DNA from: Chinchilla lanigera
Taxonomy: Eukaryota; Chordata; Mammalia; Rodentia; Chinchillidae
Direction of reading: 5' to 3'
DNA length: 64,000 nucleotides
Assembly (NCBI RefSeq): GCF_000276665.1
Contig: NW_004955402.1
Location: 8,840,537 to 8,904,536 of the forward strand
Both the position numbers and the translations under genes were made by a program. Shown here piece after piece: positions 10,780 through 21,740 of this stretch. The notes beneath the pieces were generated by a model. The model saw only the letters and a list, made by a program, of their open reading frames with translations. It did not search any database and had not been told where the DNA came from. Every line of letters starts with the position of its first letter. Positions within the stretch are counted from its first letter, which is position 1.

Positions 10780-12360
10780 CATTAGTATCTTTATATCATT
10801 TTAAAACACATATGTAGTAAAAAAATAGTATCTATAGTTTGTTCATTCTATTAATTTGATAGTTTTTCAGTATTCCATTATATGATAACACAATTATACT
10901 TTTGAAGTTTTAAATTTAAAAATTAAGTCTGTAACAACCTCATATTTATGTATGTATATGGATACATATATGCACTTTCCAAAGAATGACAGCAATTTTT
11001 CACATTATCAAGTAATAAATGAGAAATTTCATTCTGAACATTTTTATACTGACACACTTTGAGTTTTGTCAATCTGGTGTAGATAAGAGTTTTTCATTAT
11101 TGTTACAAAGCACAAGTGCTGATCAAAAATACTGAGTATTTAAATTTAAAAATTATTACAATAAAAGACGAATTTCCATTAACCTCATTCAAACTACTCC
11201 CCCTCACGTCAAACACACTTATCCCATAATTCTTGCCACTTTCTGAAGCAGTTCTGGAAGTCCTCTTTCATGTCTTTATAAGTTGTGATCAAAAATACAA
11301 AGTGAATGCTGACTTCCATTCAATGGAAAGACAGGCTTGTGAAAACGTTATGGTGTGCCCTCATCCACTCTACTCAGATCTGGCACCATACGACTTCTGG
11401 TTCTTCCCAACGTCAAAATGACCATGAGAGGTAAATGTTTTAATAGATTCAAGACATTGAGGCAGCCATGACAGCACAACTATAGACACTCATGAAAGAA
11501 TACTTCCAGAACTGCTTCAGGAAGTACAAAGATATGTTTGAAGTAAGAGGGGGGGCTCTACCGAGGAGGATTAGTGACAATGTGTCTTTTACTATAACAA
11601 TTTTCAATTAAACATTAACTATATTTTTCAATTCCACCTCACACACTTTATATTGAAGTAGTCTTTTCATGCTATTGGTCATTTTAAGCTTCTTTCTCTA
11701 AGGTAAATGTCTTTGTATCATTTTCCTACTATGTTGTTTGTGATTCTCATCTTGATTTAAAATTATTTGTATTTTTCATTTGTAAAATCTTCCCTCTTGG
11801 TTACTTAAGTTTTTTGAATTTTAAAATGTTTTTGTTGTAGATACATAAAGCCAAATTTGTCAAGTTTTAACTCTTGTTCAAGAGCTACTTCCTTATTTAG
11901 ATATCATACAGACATTCCTAAGATATAAACGTTTTCATGTTTTTGGTTTATCATATATCAATGGTTTATATAATACATATAGCTTTATATATACTGTATT
12001 TGTCTGCTTCTCAGCTCGCTTTTCTAATTAATAAATTATTTTTTCTATTTCTGTACCAATACCAAGGGCAAATATATCAAAAGGAAGGATTTCCTTGCAT
12101 GTTTCTTTAAGTGGGAAATTTCACTGGTGTTCATAAACTGTTATTATTCTACATAAATTTCATAATTACTTGGACAATGTTTCCAAATTCTGTCAAGAGT
12201 TTTCACATTAGCTGAGAGAGTAAAATCTTACTGATATTCTTACTCTCCATAAACATATTAAAATCAATATATCACAAGGATTTTTATATCATTTAATACC
12301 ATCCAATGATAGCTCCACAAATCTTTTGAATAATTTTCATTTTATTTATTTCTAGACATC
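10780..12360 (-). mobile_element. Old L1 fragment, antisense, interrupted by mariner
   Basis: The segments 'cagtattccattatatgata' (near 10,868) and 'tttctgtaccaataccaagg' (near 12,048) resemble antisense L1 3' UTR and ORF2 stretches. Intervening sequence is T-rich and has no open frame. A mariner remnant sits inside at about 11,150-11,630. Divergence is high and both ends are approximate. Confidence 0.5.
11150..11630. mobile_element. Mariner (Tc1/mariner) remnant in palindromic arrangement
   Basis: The plus strand from about 11,330 encodes the C-terminal part of a mariner transposase: 'HPLYSDLAPYDFWFFPTSK' lies at about 11,362-11,418, equal to the family's H-PYSPDLAP-D-W motif. The frame then breaks, and diverged sequence continues towards the 3' end ('acttccagaactgcttcag' at 11,502-11,520). 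The same 19-bp string lies inverted at 11,243-11,261, and the sequence outside it, to about 11,160, is also an inverted copy of the 3' end. Two transposase 3' ends therefore face outwards. The element is dead, with frameshifts, missing 5' half and only part of the catalytic domain. Confidence 0.75.
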
Positions 12361-12370
12361 TAAAATTTTG

Positions 12371-12930
12371 TGAATAATATAAATAGTGCCTTTTTCTGAC
12401 CATTTTAGCTGATTATACTTGATGACGAAAAATATACATATTTTACATCTGTTCACCTGAATTTGTATATCTCTTTTCTCCTATCTGCATAAATATTTAT
12501 ACCTTTCCAGTAAAAATCTTAGCAATCCACTTGTCTATAAATTAGTCTATAAATTAGTCTATAATGCATTAGTCTATAAATGGTACCTCGTGAATAATAT
12601 AAATGGTACCTTTTCTGACCATTTTTACCTGATTACACTTGATGAAGAAAAATACACATATTTTACATCTGTTCACCTGACTTTGCATATTTTTTTCTTG
12701 AACACTACTAGCTCCTTTTGGTTAAAACTCAAACCAGAATTCAAGTGCAATATCTTCTCAGTGCCAGTGGAGAATCATTGTATTGTAGCACTTTAGTGCA
12801 AAGAGCTATGGAGAGGGTGTGTGTGTGAGTGTGTGTATTCATGTGCACACCTGTTAGTTTATATTGTTGTCTACATAACTATTTATACTTTTCCAGTAAA
12901 AATCTCAGCAATCTACATAAGTGCTTTATG
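12371..12930. repeat. Local direct duplication with 12-bp tandem repeats between copies
   Basis: About 100 bp starting at 'tgaataatataaat' (12,371-12,470) is repeated at 12,591-12,690 with a few changes, including 'tatattttacatctgttcac' in one copy and a near-identical form in the other. The next block, 'ccagtaaaaatcttagcaat' (near 12,508), recurs near 12,894, so the second unit carries about 166 bp extra including a GT-rich run. Between the copies (12,533-12,580) the unit 'aaattagtctat' is iterated. There is no coding region. It is probably a slippage or repair-derived duplication. Confidence 0.8.
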
Positions 12931-13184
12931 ATATTACTAGCAGTAAGTGCACTTTAAAAGTTTAATATTCCTTTGTAGACTTTTTGTCCTCGGAATACAT
13001 CCCCTTAAGAATATATTTTCAAATTATTTGGCCCAAAATTTAGTTAAATTTTGTTCTTAACTACATTGCCTGGTTGATATATGGTTAGGTTCATTTATTA
13101 CTTATATTTGATTTTAGACTTTGCTTCTTGGTTTCTTTTACTTTAAGTTTTGAGTACCTTCAACATTAACATTAACTGAAATCT

Positions 13185-13685
13185 AAAGCACAACTCATAA
13201 TAGCTAAACCACCCTATGAATCCATCAATAGATGAATGAATAAAGAAAATATTGTAATTATACACAATAGAATATCACTCTGCCATAAATAAAGATAAAC
13301 TTGAGGCACTCACAGGTAAATGGATGCATCATGAGACCATAATGTTAAGTGGAATAAATCACACACATGTGCTTAAACAATGCATGGTTCTCTTATATGA
13401 ATATTCCTGAAAATATAAATAAAAAGTAGGAAGTAAGGAGATCTGTTTCAGACGGAAAGGGGAGGGAGGGAAGGGAAAGGGGATGGGAAAAAAAAGCTAA
13501 GAAAAATAGAAATGAAGCTTTTGCAAATGGAAAGGGGACCAAGATTTGGAAGCAACATGGAGGTAGGAGACCAAAACAATTAAAATGTGTCATGCCCATG
13601 CACCAACTTCCCGTGATAAATGTGATCACCCTGCACCACAAACGTGGACTAATAAAAAACAAACAGATAAATAAATAAACAAACT
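13185..13685 (+). mobile_element. L1 3' end fragment, sense
   Basis: The order matches the ORF2 end and 3' UTR: 'caactcataatagctaaacc', 'atagaatatcactctgcc', 'taaatggatgcatcatgaga', 'gttaagtggaataaatcaca', then a G/A-rich tract (13,436-13,495) and an A-rich tail near 13,660-13,685. It lacks the catalytic parts. Confidence 0.72.
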
Positions 13686-13689
13686 ACAT

Positions 13690-14018
13690 TTAGGAGAGTG
13701 GCTTTTACCTCCATCCTGTCTAACTTAGTTCTCCGTCCCCTAAATGTACAGCTTCAGATGGGAAAGGTGAGACAGTGTAAAGGTTAAGGCTTTGGAAGGA
13801 GCCGTGATTTGCTGTGATGACCTTCCTTCCAGAGACTTTCTCATAGTGTAGATAGAAGCTGAGGAAAAGCTTAACCTCAGAAGTCCCTAATTAAAAAAAA
13901 AAAATAGAAAATAAAAACAGAACCACAGTGTTATTGCAGTCAACATACACCAATCTCAAAATAGCCATTATTGATAAATTTAATAAAGTATTGCACCAAG
14001 GGGATTAAAAGGATGAAT
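13690..14018. other. Intergenic DNA, nothing recognised
   Basis: Contains an A-run at about 13,893-13,904 that could be a SINE or L1 tail, but no body could be identified. Confidence 0.4.
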
Positions 14019-14146
14019 TTCTTTTTTTTTTACTTTTTATTTTAAAGAGAGTAGTAAATGAGAAACAGACAAAAAAATAGAACAGCAGCAGCATACCAGT
14101 ATCACGAACACAAACAAATCAAAGCAAGAACATTCAAAGTGATACA
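14019..14146 (-). mobile_element. L1 3' end with tail, antisense
   Basis: The reverse complement matches the last 110 bp of the full-length L1 3' UTR (about 53,485-53,595). It includes the stretch 'gaacagcagcagcatacc' seen here and a T-run that stands for the A-tail. Confidence 0.78.
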
Positions 14147-14149
14147 GAA

Positions 14150-14345
14150 AAAGATGAATTTCAAGAGATGACTGGCGTGCGTATATCTGGGAATCTGAAC
14201 GACTACTTTGGAGACAACAGTATGCAATATAATAACCATTGTTGAATTCATAGCATCTTGTTTTTTGAAATTCTGTATCACTCCTAATGTTTTTTATTAT
14301 TTTTTATTTTCTTCCAAATAAAAAAATCAAATACTGTAAAACTTA
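14150..14345 (+). mobile_element. L1 3' UTR fragment, sense
   Basis: The stretch 'cagtatgcaatataataacc', 'attgttgaattcatagc' and 'attctgtatcactcctaatg' parallels 53,430-53,500 of the full-length L1. It ends in an A-rich tail (about 14,320-14,335). It lies head to head with the antisense copy just before it. Confidence 0.75.
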
Positions 14346-14399
14346 AAATGTACACAATGAACAGGGGCTTACCATATACTTTCATTCTATCTTGCTTTT

Positions 14400-15248
14400 C
14401 CGTAACCATGTTGAAAGATTCAGTTCTCTTTAGTACTCACTGATGGGTTTAACAGAAGATTAAAGACAACTTGAACACACTTCAGGAAAAACAGACTTGA
14501 GGCAAATCATTAAAGAAATAATCAAAGTGGCAACAACCCTACCCAAGAGAGTTTAGAATCCAGAGATTTTATAATGTATTACATAAAATATATTCAATAG
14601 AGAATGCTACTCTTTCAGCAAAAGCTGGTGGAACAACTGGATTTTCATATGCAAAAGGTGATCCTTGAACTACACCTTACACCATGTGAAAAAAAGTTAA
14701 TTCAAAGCAGAAGGCAGACCTAATTGTAAAGTCAAACATAAGAGAAAATATAAAAGGGAAATTTTGTGTCCTCAGCCTAGGATATAGTATCATAAGCCAA
14801 AAACAAAGTATAAACCATAAAACAAAACTGACGACTTGGAATTCATTAAAACTTAAAACGAGCTTTCTCTCTTCAAAATATAGACTTAAATAGTTAAAAA
14901 CGATAAAATGAATCATTGGAGAAAATATGCACAAAACGCATATACTGTAAAAAACTGGATTATATAAAGAATGATCACAACTCAGTAATAAATCCATGCC
15001 CTATAAAATAGGCAAGTTTGAACATACAACTCACCATAGAGGATACATGAATATATAAGTGGCAAGTGCGTACACAAACATTATTATTAGTCACTAGGGA
15101 ACTGCAAATTAAAACCACAGTATAATATAGCTGCCCTCCCTATTAAAGGACGAACAGACAGTGCCAAGTCTGAGAGAGTCAGAGTGAAAGGTGTAGCCAT
15201 TCTGGAAAATAGTTTGGTTGTTTCTTAAAAAGTTGTATCTTCACTTTT
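14400..15248 (+). mobile_element. Old L1 fragment (ORF2 end into 3' UTR), sense, part 1
   Basis: The segment follows the L1 order of ORF2 C-terminus and 3' UTR: 'aaagctggtggaacaactgg' (near 14,622), 'cactagggaactgcaaatta' (near 15,093), and 'ccattctggaaaatagtttg' (near 15,199). No frame survives. It is interrupted by the LTR at 15,249 and resumes at about 15,918. Confidence 0.7.
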
Positions 15249-15917
15249 TGTATTAATCAGGTTTTCTGGAGAAACAGGACAGAGGGGGAAGAGAGACAGA
15301 CTGAGCAGAAGGACAGGGAAAAGGAGAGGAAGGATGCAGAGCAAAAGAAGCAGAGAGAGAGGAGAGAGAGGGAAGAGAAAAGAAGAGAGGAGAGAAGAGA
15401 GCTAGGAAAGAGGAGGAAAGAAGGAAGGAGGGGGAAGGAAAAAGGATGATTAATTCTGAGGAATTAGTGCCTGCAATTACAGATGTTCATGAGTCCCAAA
15501 ATCTGCAGGGTGAAACTGTAGGCTGGAGACCCAGGACAGCTGGTAATTCATTCAGCTCCAGTCTGTATCAGAGTCCTGAGACTCAGGAGAGCCCACAGGC
15601 TACATCTGGTCTGAAATCTGACGGCTGGAGACTCAAGAAGAGCCAATGTTTCTGTTCAAGTCATAAAGTGGGGGAAAAGTAATGTCCCTGTTGAGAGGAT
15701 GTGAGGAGGAGGAGTCTCCCTTTGTCATATTCTGACCTTCAGCTAATTAACTGAGACACCCTCATACTGGGGAAAGCAATCTGCTTTACTTAGTCTGTGG
15801 ATGTGAATGTCAGTCTCACCCAAATACATCCTCACTGAAACACCCAGAGTACTGTTTAACCAAGTATCCAGACCCTTTACGGCCCAACCAAGTTGACACA
15901 TAAAATTAGCCATCACT
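15249..15917 (+). mobile_element. ERVL-type solo LTR, sense, with purine-rich insertion
   Basis: The LTR starts 'tgtattaatcaggttttctg' and ends 'acataaaattagccatcac', which match the termini of old ERVL/MLT2-type LTRs. The stretch 'gcaatctgctttacttagtc' also fits. At about 669 bp it is longer than the family's usual length because of a purine-rich tract at 15,281-15,444. No matching flanking duplication was seen. It lies inside an old sense L1. It is regulatory in origin only and encodes no protein. Confidence 0.72.
15281..15444. repeat. GA-rich low-complexity tract
   Basis: About 160 bp is almost purely A and G on this strand, with AGAG, GGAA and GAGA motifs. It sits in the U3 part of the ERVL-type LTR. 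Confidence 0.9.
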
Positions 15918-16330
15918 AAATAAATAGGTCCATGCTAAAAACTTCACATAATTACTTACTGTGCTTTGTGCATAGTCACCCAAACTGGAAACAATCCCAA
16001 TGTCCATGGCACAGATATGTGCTACAACATGGACGCATCTTAAAAGCATCATGTTAAGTGGGAAAGCCCACATCCAAGACCACACACGATGATCCATTTC
16101 TATCATACTGTGGACGGGAAAAAATCTATAGAAACATAAAACAGTCTCTGAGGCTGGGGATGTGGAAAGGGAAATGACCAAAGTTCACAAGACAACTTTC
16201 AGGATGATGAAAAAACTCCACATCTTAACTGTTGTAGTCATTATACATGACCACCACTCTACACAACTGTGTTTGTCAAATTTTATGTCAAATTTAACAT
16301 GGTATCAAAGCAAATTTTCTTTCATATAGC
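15918..16330 (+). mobile_element. Old L1 fragment (3' UTR), sense, part 2
   Basis: This continues the fragment broken by the LTR: 'actggaaacaatcccaatgt' (near 15,984), 'tacaacatggacgcatctt' (near 16,022), 'catgttaagtgggaaagccc' (near 16,049), then the 'aggctggggatgtggaa' region. The order matches old L1 3' sequence. Confidence 0.7.
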
Positions 16331-18665
16331 CCATCCTTCAATAAAACCTGGCATAAATAAATGACACCAGTTTTGAAGAGGATAGGTCTGATTCTGTCAT
16401 CCTATCTGCTTTCTTGGGACTCTTCCACCACTGACCCTTTCTCATCCTTGTACAAGCTTCCAAAGGACTTCTGTTCCCCAAAATGGCGCCAGAGCCTTCA
16501 TCTTTATTCTATGAACCTGCCCAATCCTGTCATTCTGATTTCCATGTAGCCAGGTCTGCACCCCACCCTGTTCTGAGAGGGACCCTCCTCAGGGTACGCT
16601 TTGTCAGTGATGGGACCCCCTGCTCATTCCTTTCTTCAATGTGAAACCCCTGACTGCACCCCTGGACAGGCACCCATAACCTGGTGTTCACTCACTTCCA
16701 CATATCCGTGAAAACTGAAGATCACAGAGTTTTCTGTCTCTTGCTCCACAGGTCACATGTAATTTCATTTGTTCCTCTTGCTTTTATTGGTTTGAGAAAT
16801 ATAAAGAGATCAGGATTATCCTAAGTGGCTTCTAAATTTATTTCACATCCCCACAGGTGTGTTGCTCTGCACGTTATCTGTCCTTAGGAATTTGCTGACA
16901 CTTCCTTTTTGCCTGTTCAATATCAAATTTGGTAAATTTCCCATAAATTCTTGAAGAGAAGATGAATTGCCTTTTTCTTGAGCACAGGAGCTTGTTAATT
17001 ATTCTGACACTTAATTTTATTTGAAGGAGAATTTATGATGAAAATATGTTTTAAAATCCCAAAATGATCTTATATTTGGGTACACAGATAACTTGTGGTC
17101 ATTATATATTAAACTCACACAAACTTATGAGTTTGTACATTAGGTTATTTATAAAGCATAATGGGATTCATAGTCTCTAAAACTAATGTAAGCAAAATAA
17201 TTAACAACAAAACTACACCAAAAAATTTTAAAAAGCCATTTCAAGTGTACATTTTTCAAATATATGTGAGTTTCAAAAATAATGTAGTTTGAAGTTACTT
17301 TTAAAAAGTGCTATTCACTCTTATTATATTAACCACAGAAACAAAATAAAACATTTAGTACTACCAGGTATAAAAGTGCCAATTTAAGGTGCCATGGAGA
17401 GAATCATTTTGGATATTATGGTTTGTGTGACAGAGAATTAATCTTAGTAGCCAAAAAGCCTCCCTTAAGAACCTCTGCTTAATATCAGTCAAAAGTGGCA
17501 TAACCCTGATCTGTGAGATGCTGGGAGGTTTTATTTTGATGTCAGTTTAACTAGAATAATATTGCTCTCGGGGAATACCATAGATGTGTCATTTTAGTTC
17601 TAGCTCTTCCAATAAAATCCTATTTGATTTCAATAAATCTCAAATAGTCTTTCAGCACAAGATACCAACCTCTAAGACTTAAGAATGTCAAAGCTACTTT
17701 TGCTAGCCATTTAATAAAGTCCCAGGGAAACTGAACTTTGAGGCGTGTTTTGCTCATCAGGTTTTATTCCTACAAACTGAGTAGCTGGCCATAAAAGACT
17801 GTCAGTGGATAATTAGGAAGATATACATTTTAAAGGTCATTGTCTGCTCTGGGAGAAAGATCATGGCATTAAGACATAGGGATCGCAAGCAGGCCTTGCA
17901 GGGTTACTGAAAGAGGTAATTGGATACCATAAGAGGGAGAAGAAAATCCCATATGCTTCCCCACACTATTCAGCTCTGCCAGCCCATGGATTTTGACAAG
18001 AGCAAGAACCAAACACTGGAGCGGGGTATTTTGTCTCTTTGCTGGTGGTTCTTCATTACCTTGTATGCAACGCAGAGAAACAAAACATTTCTTACATAGT
18101 CGAAGACCAATTAATTACCTCAGTGAATAGACTTCAGCATATCCCAAATGCTACAGTCTCACACAATGTGCGGAATGAAGCAAAAAAGCAACAACTTTTT
18201 CTTTCAGTGTGAACACAGTCACATTCCAGGCCCCTTTCTGACTAGGTATCCGGAACCGAAACAGCAGAGTGAAAGACGATATTCAGTAATGGTTTTCAAT
18301 TTATTCACTTTTAGAGAGTTTATGGCTCCAGGAAGTTAATAATAGGATTAGAAGTAATAGGTCAAGTGTTCCTGTCTAGACAAGGACATTAATAGTCATA
18401 AAGTATGATTATGGGACAACTACATAGTCTATCGAAATGAAATTAAGAGAGTGACCCAGTGCCCAGGTGATGTGAACTCACGTTGACAATCTTCTCAAAG
18501 AGGCACCAGTGACGGAATCCAAGGTCTGGAAAGGAGACGCAGTGTGTTTATGTTAGGGAAACTCGAGGTGAATTCTGGAAACAAACAAACAAAAAAGGGC
18601 CATTGTACCAGTGTAGTTCAAGGGTGGTCCTTAATTGGAAGATGTTCTGTATTCATAAAGCACAT
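16331..18665. other. Mostly unique intergenic DNA
   Basis: No transposon body, exon or RNA gene could be recognised. The stretch 17,000-18,140 is the longest repeat-free part, AT-rich with several TAAT cores, and is a reasonable place to look for conserved noncoding elements. A short open frame at 16,361-16,549 has no recognisable domain. Confidence 0.4.
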
Positions 18666-18680
18666 TGTTCTCCCAATGTT

Positions 18681-18906
18681 TTTTTGTTGTTTTTTTTTTT
18701 TTTTTTTTTTTTTTGGTTTTTNNNNNNNNNNNNNNNNNNNNNNNNNNNNNNNNNNNNNNNNNNNNNNNNNNNNNNNNNNNNNNNNNNNNNNNNNNNNNNN
18801 NNNNNNNNNNNNNNNNNNNNNGTTTTTCTCCGGTACCGGGAACCGAACTCACGACCTTGCGCTTGCCAGGCAGGCGCTTTTGCCACTGAGCTAAATCCCC
18901 AGCCCC
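18681..18906 (-). mobile_element. ID SINE, antisense, split by an assembly gap
   Basis: A T-run is followed by 'ggttttt', 100 Ns, and then 'gtttttctccggtaccggga' and the rest of a well-preserved ID element ending 'gctaaatccccagcccc'. Exact 15-bp target duplications 'tgttctcccaatgtt' flank it at 18,666-18,680 and 18,907-18,921. With the gap removed the element would be about 110-125 bp, normal for this family. Confidence 0.93.
18722..18821. other. Assembly gap (100 N)
   Basis: Exactly 100 Ns, a conventional placeholder for a gap of unknown size. Both flanks carry the same G-plus-T5 string from one SINE tail, so the real missing length may be near zero. Confidence 0.95.
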
Positions 18907-18921
18907 TGTTCTCCCAATGTT

Positions 18922-19857
18922 ACCTGCACAGTTTTACAGACTTGGGAGGGAGATGTTCGCTAAAATGAGCAGGCTTTCTGAGAGACGGAACCAAGTTTAT
19001 ATTTCCTGTAATTAAAAGTCAACATCAGATATAAATCTCCTCCTTTTATATAGGCCTCTTCTATATATTTGAATTATCTTTTTTACTTTAATACGTATGA
19101 TGGCGTGGGAGGAAAGAAAGTCAGTCCCAGAGTTTCCTGCAGCCTTGCTGCTCCCCAACATCTTGTCTGCCATTCTGCGAGGTGACGTCACTTGGGCACA
19201 GCACTTCTTTCTGGTTTAGGGGGTGCTGAAGGTGGGGCAGGAAATAACTAAGCTCCACGGTTATCATAATTGCTATTGCTTTCACTGTAAAAAAAGTAAA
19301 AGTCTTGCTCTCCTTCAACTTCCTCAAAAATCTTCAACATTAAATAGTGAGACTAGAAAAGAAAAGCTAGGAGGAAGTCTTCTTTGTTGAAATGTATTAG
19401 ATCTTTAAAGTAGTATTGAACATATTTCTACCAATGTGCTTTTCTTTTTGATACAAGATACTGCCCACTTCAAAAAGATAGAAGAAAGGATAGTGGCTGT
19501 TTCACCATAAGTGATAAATATTTGAGAAGATAGAAGCTTAGTCTGATTTAAATATTATACAGTGTATATATCAGAAAACCACACAATACTCCATTATACA
19601 CACTATTTTCAGTTAAAATTAGTTTAAATTTTTGAAAACCAATATGCTATTCCCTACCTCTTAAGAATTATAAAATGCCATTCCTACTTGTTGCTTCCCC
19701 TTCTACTATGGTTTCTACCGCCCTACCAGGAAATACATAATCTGCAACAGGAAGAGCAAAAACAGAGCATGGGGCAGTGGGTGAGGAGGCAGGTAAACAT
19801 CTGGAGTTCTCTTAAAGTACTGGCAGCCTGATAGTGATCTTGCTATAACTTGCCACA
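18922..19857. other. Intergenic DNA, nothing recognised
   Basis: No named repeat or gene. The minus-strand frame at 19,121-19,327 has no domain and is probably chance. Confidence 0.4.
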
Positions 19858-20045
19858 GATTCTCACTCACAGATGGAAGCTTTTAAAAAGCCCGTATGAA
19901 TGGAGAATAGTTATTACTAGTGGTTGCATCTGGGGGACAGGCCTGAATAAAAGGAGGCTGCGTTTGATCAGTGCAGGTATTGAAATATTGCATTAAACCC
20001 CATTAATACACATAATTAATACAGGTCAATAAAAACTCTTTTCAA
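19858..20045 (+). mobile_element. L1 3' end relic, sense
   Basis: The order 'ttctcactcacagatggaag', 'gtggttgcatctggggga' and a closing 'acaggtcaataaaaact' resembles the 3' UTR of L1, which has a 'tggttaccagaggctggg' block and a terminal 'tcaataaaa'. It is heavily diverged. Confidence 0.55.
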
Positions 20046-20054
20046 AATCCAGTG

Positions 20055-20321
20055 CCAGCATGACTGGATTCCAAGGAGGCTCCTCTCCCTGACTTAAAGA
20101 TGGCTTCCTTTGCACTGTGGCCTCTTCATGTGCACATAGAAGGGGAGATATCCCTGGTGTCTTCCTCTTCTGATAAGGATACCAAGCCTACTGAAGTAGG
20201 GCCCCAGTCCTACAGCCCATTTGACTTTAATTGCTTCCTCAGAGGCCCTGTTTGCAAACACAATCACACTGAGGGTAATTCAGTATGTAAAATTTGATGT
20301 AACACAATTTCATTCATAACA
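20055..20321 (-). mobile_element. MaLR LTR (MLT1/MST-like), antisense, partial
   Basis: Blocks 'cctcttcatgtgcacataga', 'agtagggccccagtccta', 'gactttaattgcttcctcag' and 'aacacaatcacactgaggg' match the reverse complement of MaLR LTRs, where the corresponding block is 'attagggccccacccttat'. It ends near 'ttcataac', the reverse of the LTR's TGTTATG start. Confidence 0.75.
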
Positions 20322-21190
20322 AAGACATTTCATAACATTAAAAACATGTCTCAACAGAAATATGTCCAGTTAACACCACGTAAACTGACACATGGAACTA
20401 CGAGCTCACAGGGATATCACCAGCTGGTACTAGTAGACAAGGAAACAGAGAACCATGTAGACTGCATTGCAAATCTAATTAATACCAGTCACAGCAAAAC
20501 AAGTTGCAATCACAGCTTTAAATGAAACAATATAATACATCAATTCTCATCATAAATTAGCTTTAAATTAAGTTCATGAAGAGACAAAGTTGTGTTTCAT
20601 CCCCCAGAGAGAAGGAGGTCATTTAATTCACTGCAGGAGTAATTTATTAAATAGGACTCCAGCATCTTACTAATTAAAGAGTGACTCTGGTGATATATAT
20701 TTAAGTACACAGAGCCCCAAATATCTCATAGGGAAACTACACTACATAAACACAGTTTTGTCCTGAATTAGGCATGTTGAACATTAACAAATTTCAAAAT
20801 TCTCCAGAAAACATGCTTTGAACCTATACCCCAATCCAAGTATGTATCTTGAGCAAGGAAAGCTAGCTGACATGTATGTCTTCTTGATTGTGGATTATGA
20901 CCAACTGTTCAACTATACTATCTGACAATATCCAAAGCTACCTCATCCAATTTATGAAAGCATTACAGGTTTGCCAAGCCATGTCTTTTTAATTGGAGTC
21001 AAATAGCCATTTCTTTCCCAGTGAAAGTTGCCCACCTCCATTCTGTAACTTCATTTGCTTAGCTAATGAGAACCGGATGTCACTATAGGTGGAATTTATT
21101 TGAAAATTAAAGCAACAAATGTAACTGAGCTCTCTTTACTACATAGGGTCACTTTTAAATCCAGTAAGGATTAAAAATCCACTGGTCTGA
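20322..21190. other. Unique AT-rich intergenic DNA with homeodomain-like cores
   Basis: No repeat or gene is recognised. The stretch 20,540-20,710 has several TAATT/TTAAT cores and could be regulatory, but that is inference from motif density in AT-rich DNA. Confidence 0.35.
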
Positions 21191-21331
21191 GCCAGGCGTG
21201 GTGGCACATGCCTATAATCCCAGCACTCAGGAGGTGGAGGCAGGAGAATCATTGTGAGTTCAAGGACAGCCTGGGCTACATAACGAGTTCAAGACCAGTG
21301 GGAACTACATAGAGAGACCTTGTCTCAAAAA
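21191..21331 (+). mobile_element. B1 SINE (7SL-derived), sense
   Basis: Full-length B1: it starts 'gccaggcgtggtggcacatg', continues 'cctataatcccagcactcag' and 'gaggcaggagaatcattg', and ends 'agagagaccttgtctcaaaa'. The internal 29-bp duplication typical of rodent B1 is visible as two 'gagttcaagNNcag' blocks (near 21,257 and 21,286). It is a strong sign that the host is a rodent. Confidence 0.93.
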
Positions 21332-21369
21332 TCTAGTGATGAGAAAGGAGACACTTTAGGTTTCACTAG

Positions 21370-21740
21370 TGTATTAGCCCATTATGGTTGCTATTAACAA
21401 AATACCTAAGATAGGCTAACTCTGAAAGGAAAAGAGGTTTATTGAGCTCAGAGTTTTAGAGAGTCAGGGGCAAGATGCCAGCATTGACTCAGCTCTCATG
21501 AGGACCTCATGGCAGAGGGTGGATGATGTCCAGTGCAAGAACCCTGGTGAGGACAGATATCATCCCCAGACTGGAAGTCAGGAGCTTGGGGAGCTGCGAG
21601 CACTGCCAAAGGCTTTTCCCTAATCGACCTGAGGACCTCGCGCGACCACACTGCTGACTAAACCTCCAGCACAGGCTCTGAACCACAGCAACTGGGACCT
21701 CCAGGATGTACATTCCCGCATTTGTAAGTGACCAGGACCC
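21370..21740 (-). mobile_element. MaLR LTR, antisense, partial
   Basis: It begins 'tgtattagcccattatggtt', followed by 'aacaaaatacctaagatagg' and 'aaaagaggtttattgagctc'. This is the usual reverse complement of a MaLR LTR 3' end ('gtcacagcaacgagaaaag', with the AATAAA read as TTTATT). The far end has lost similarity, so 21,740 is approximate. Confidence 0.7.

Noticed and set aside
18544..18968. Open frames crossing the gap
   Set aside because: They are only open because Ns translate as X; the sequence is an ID SINE tail.
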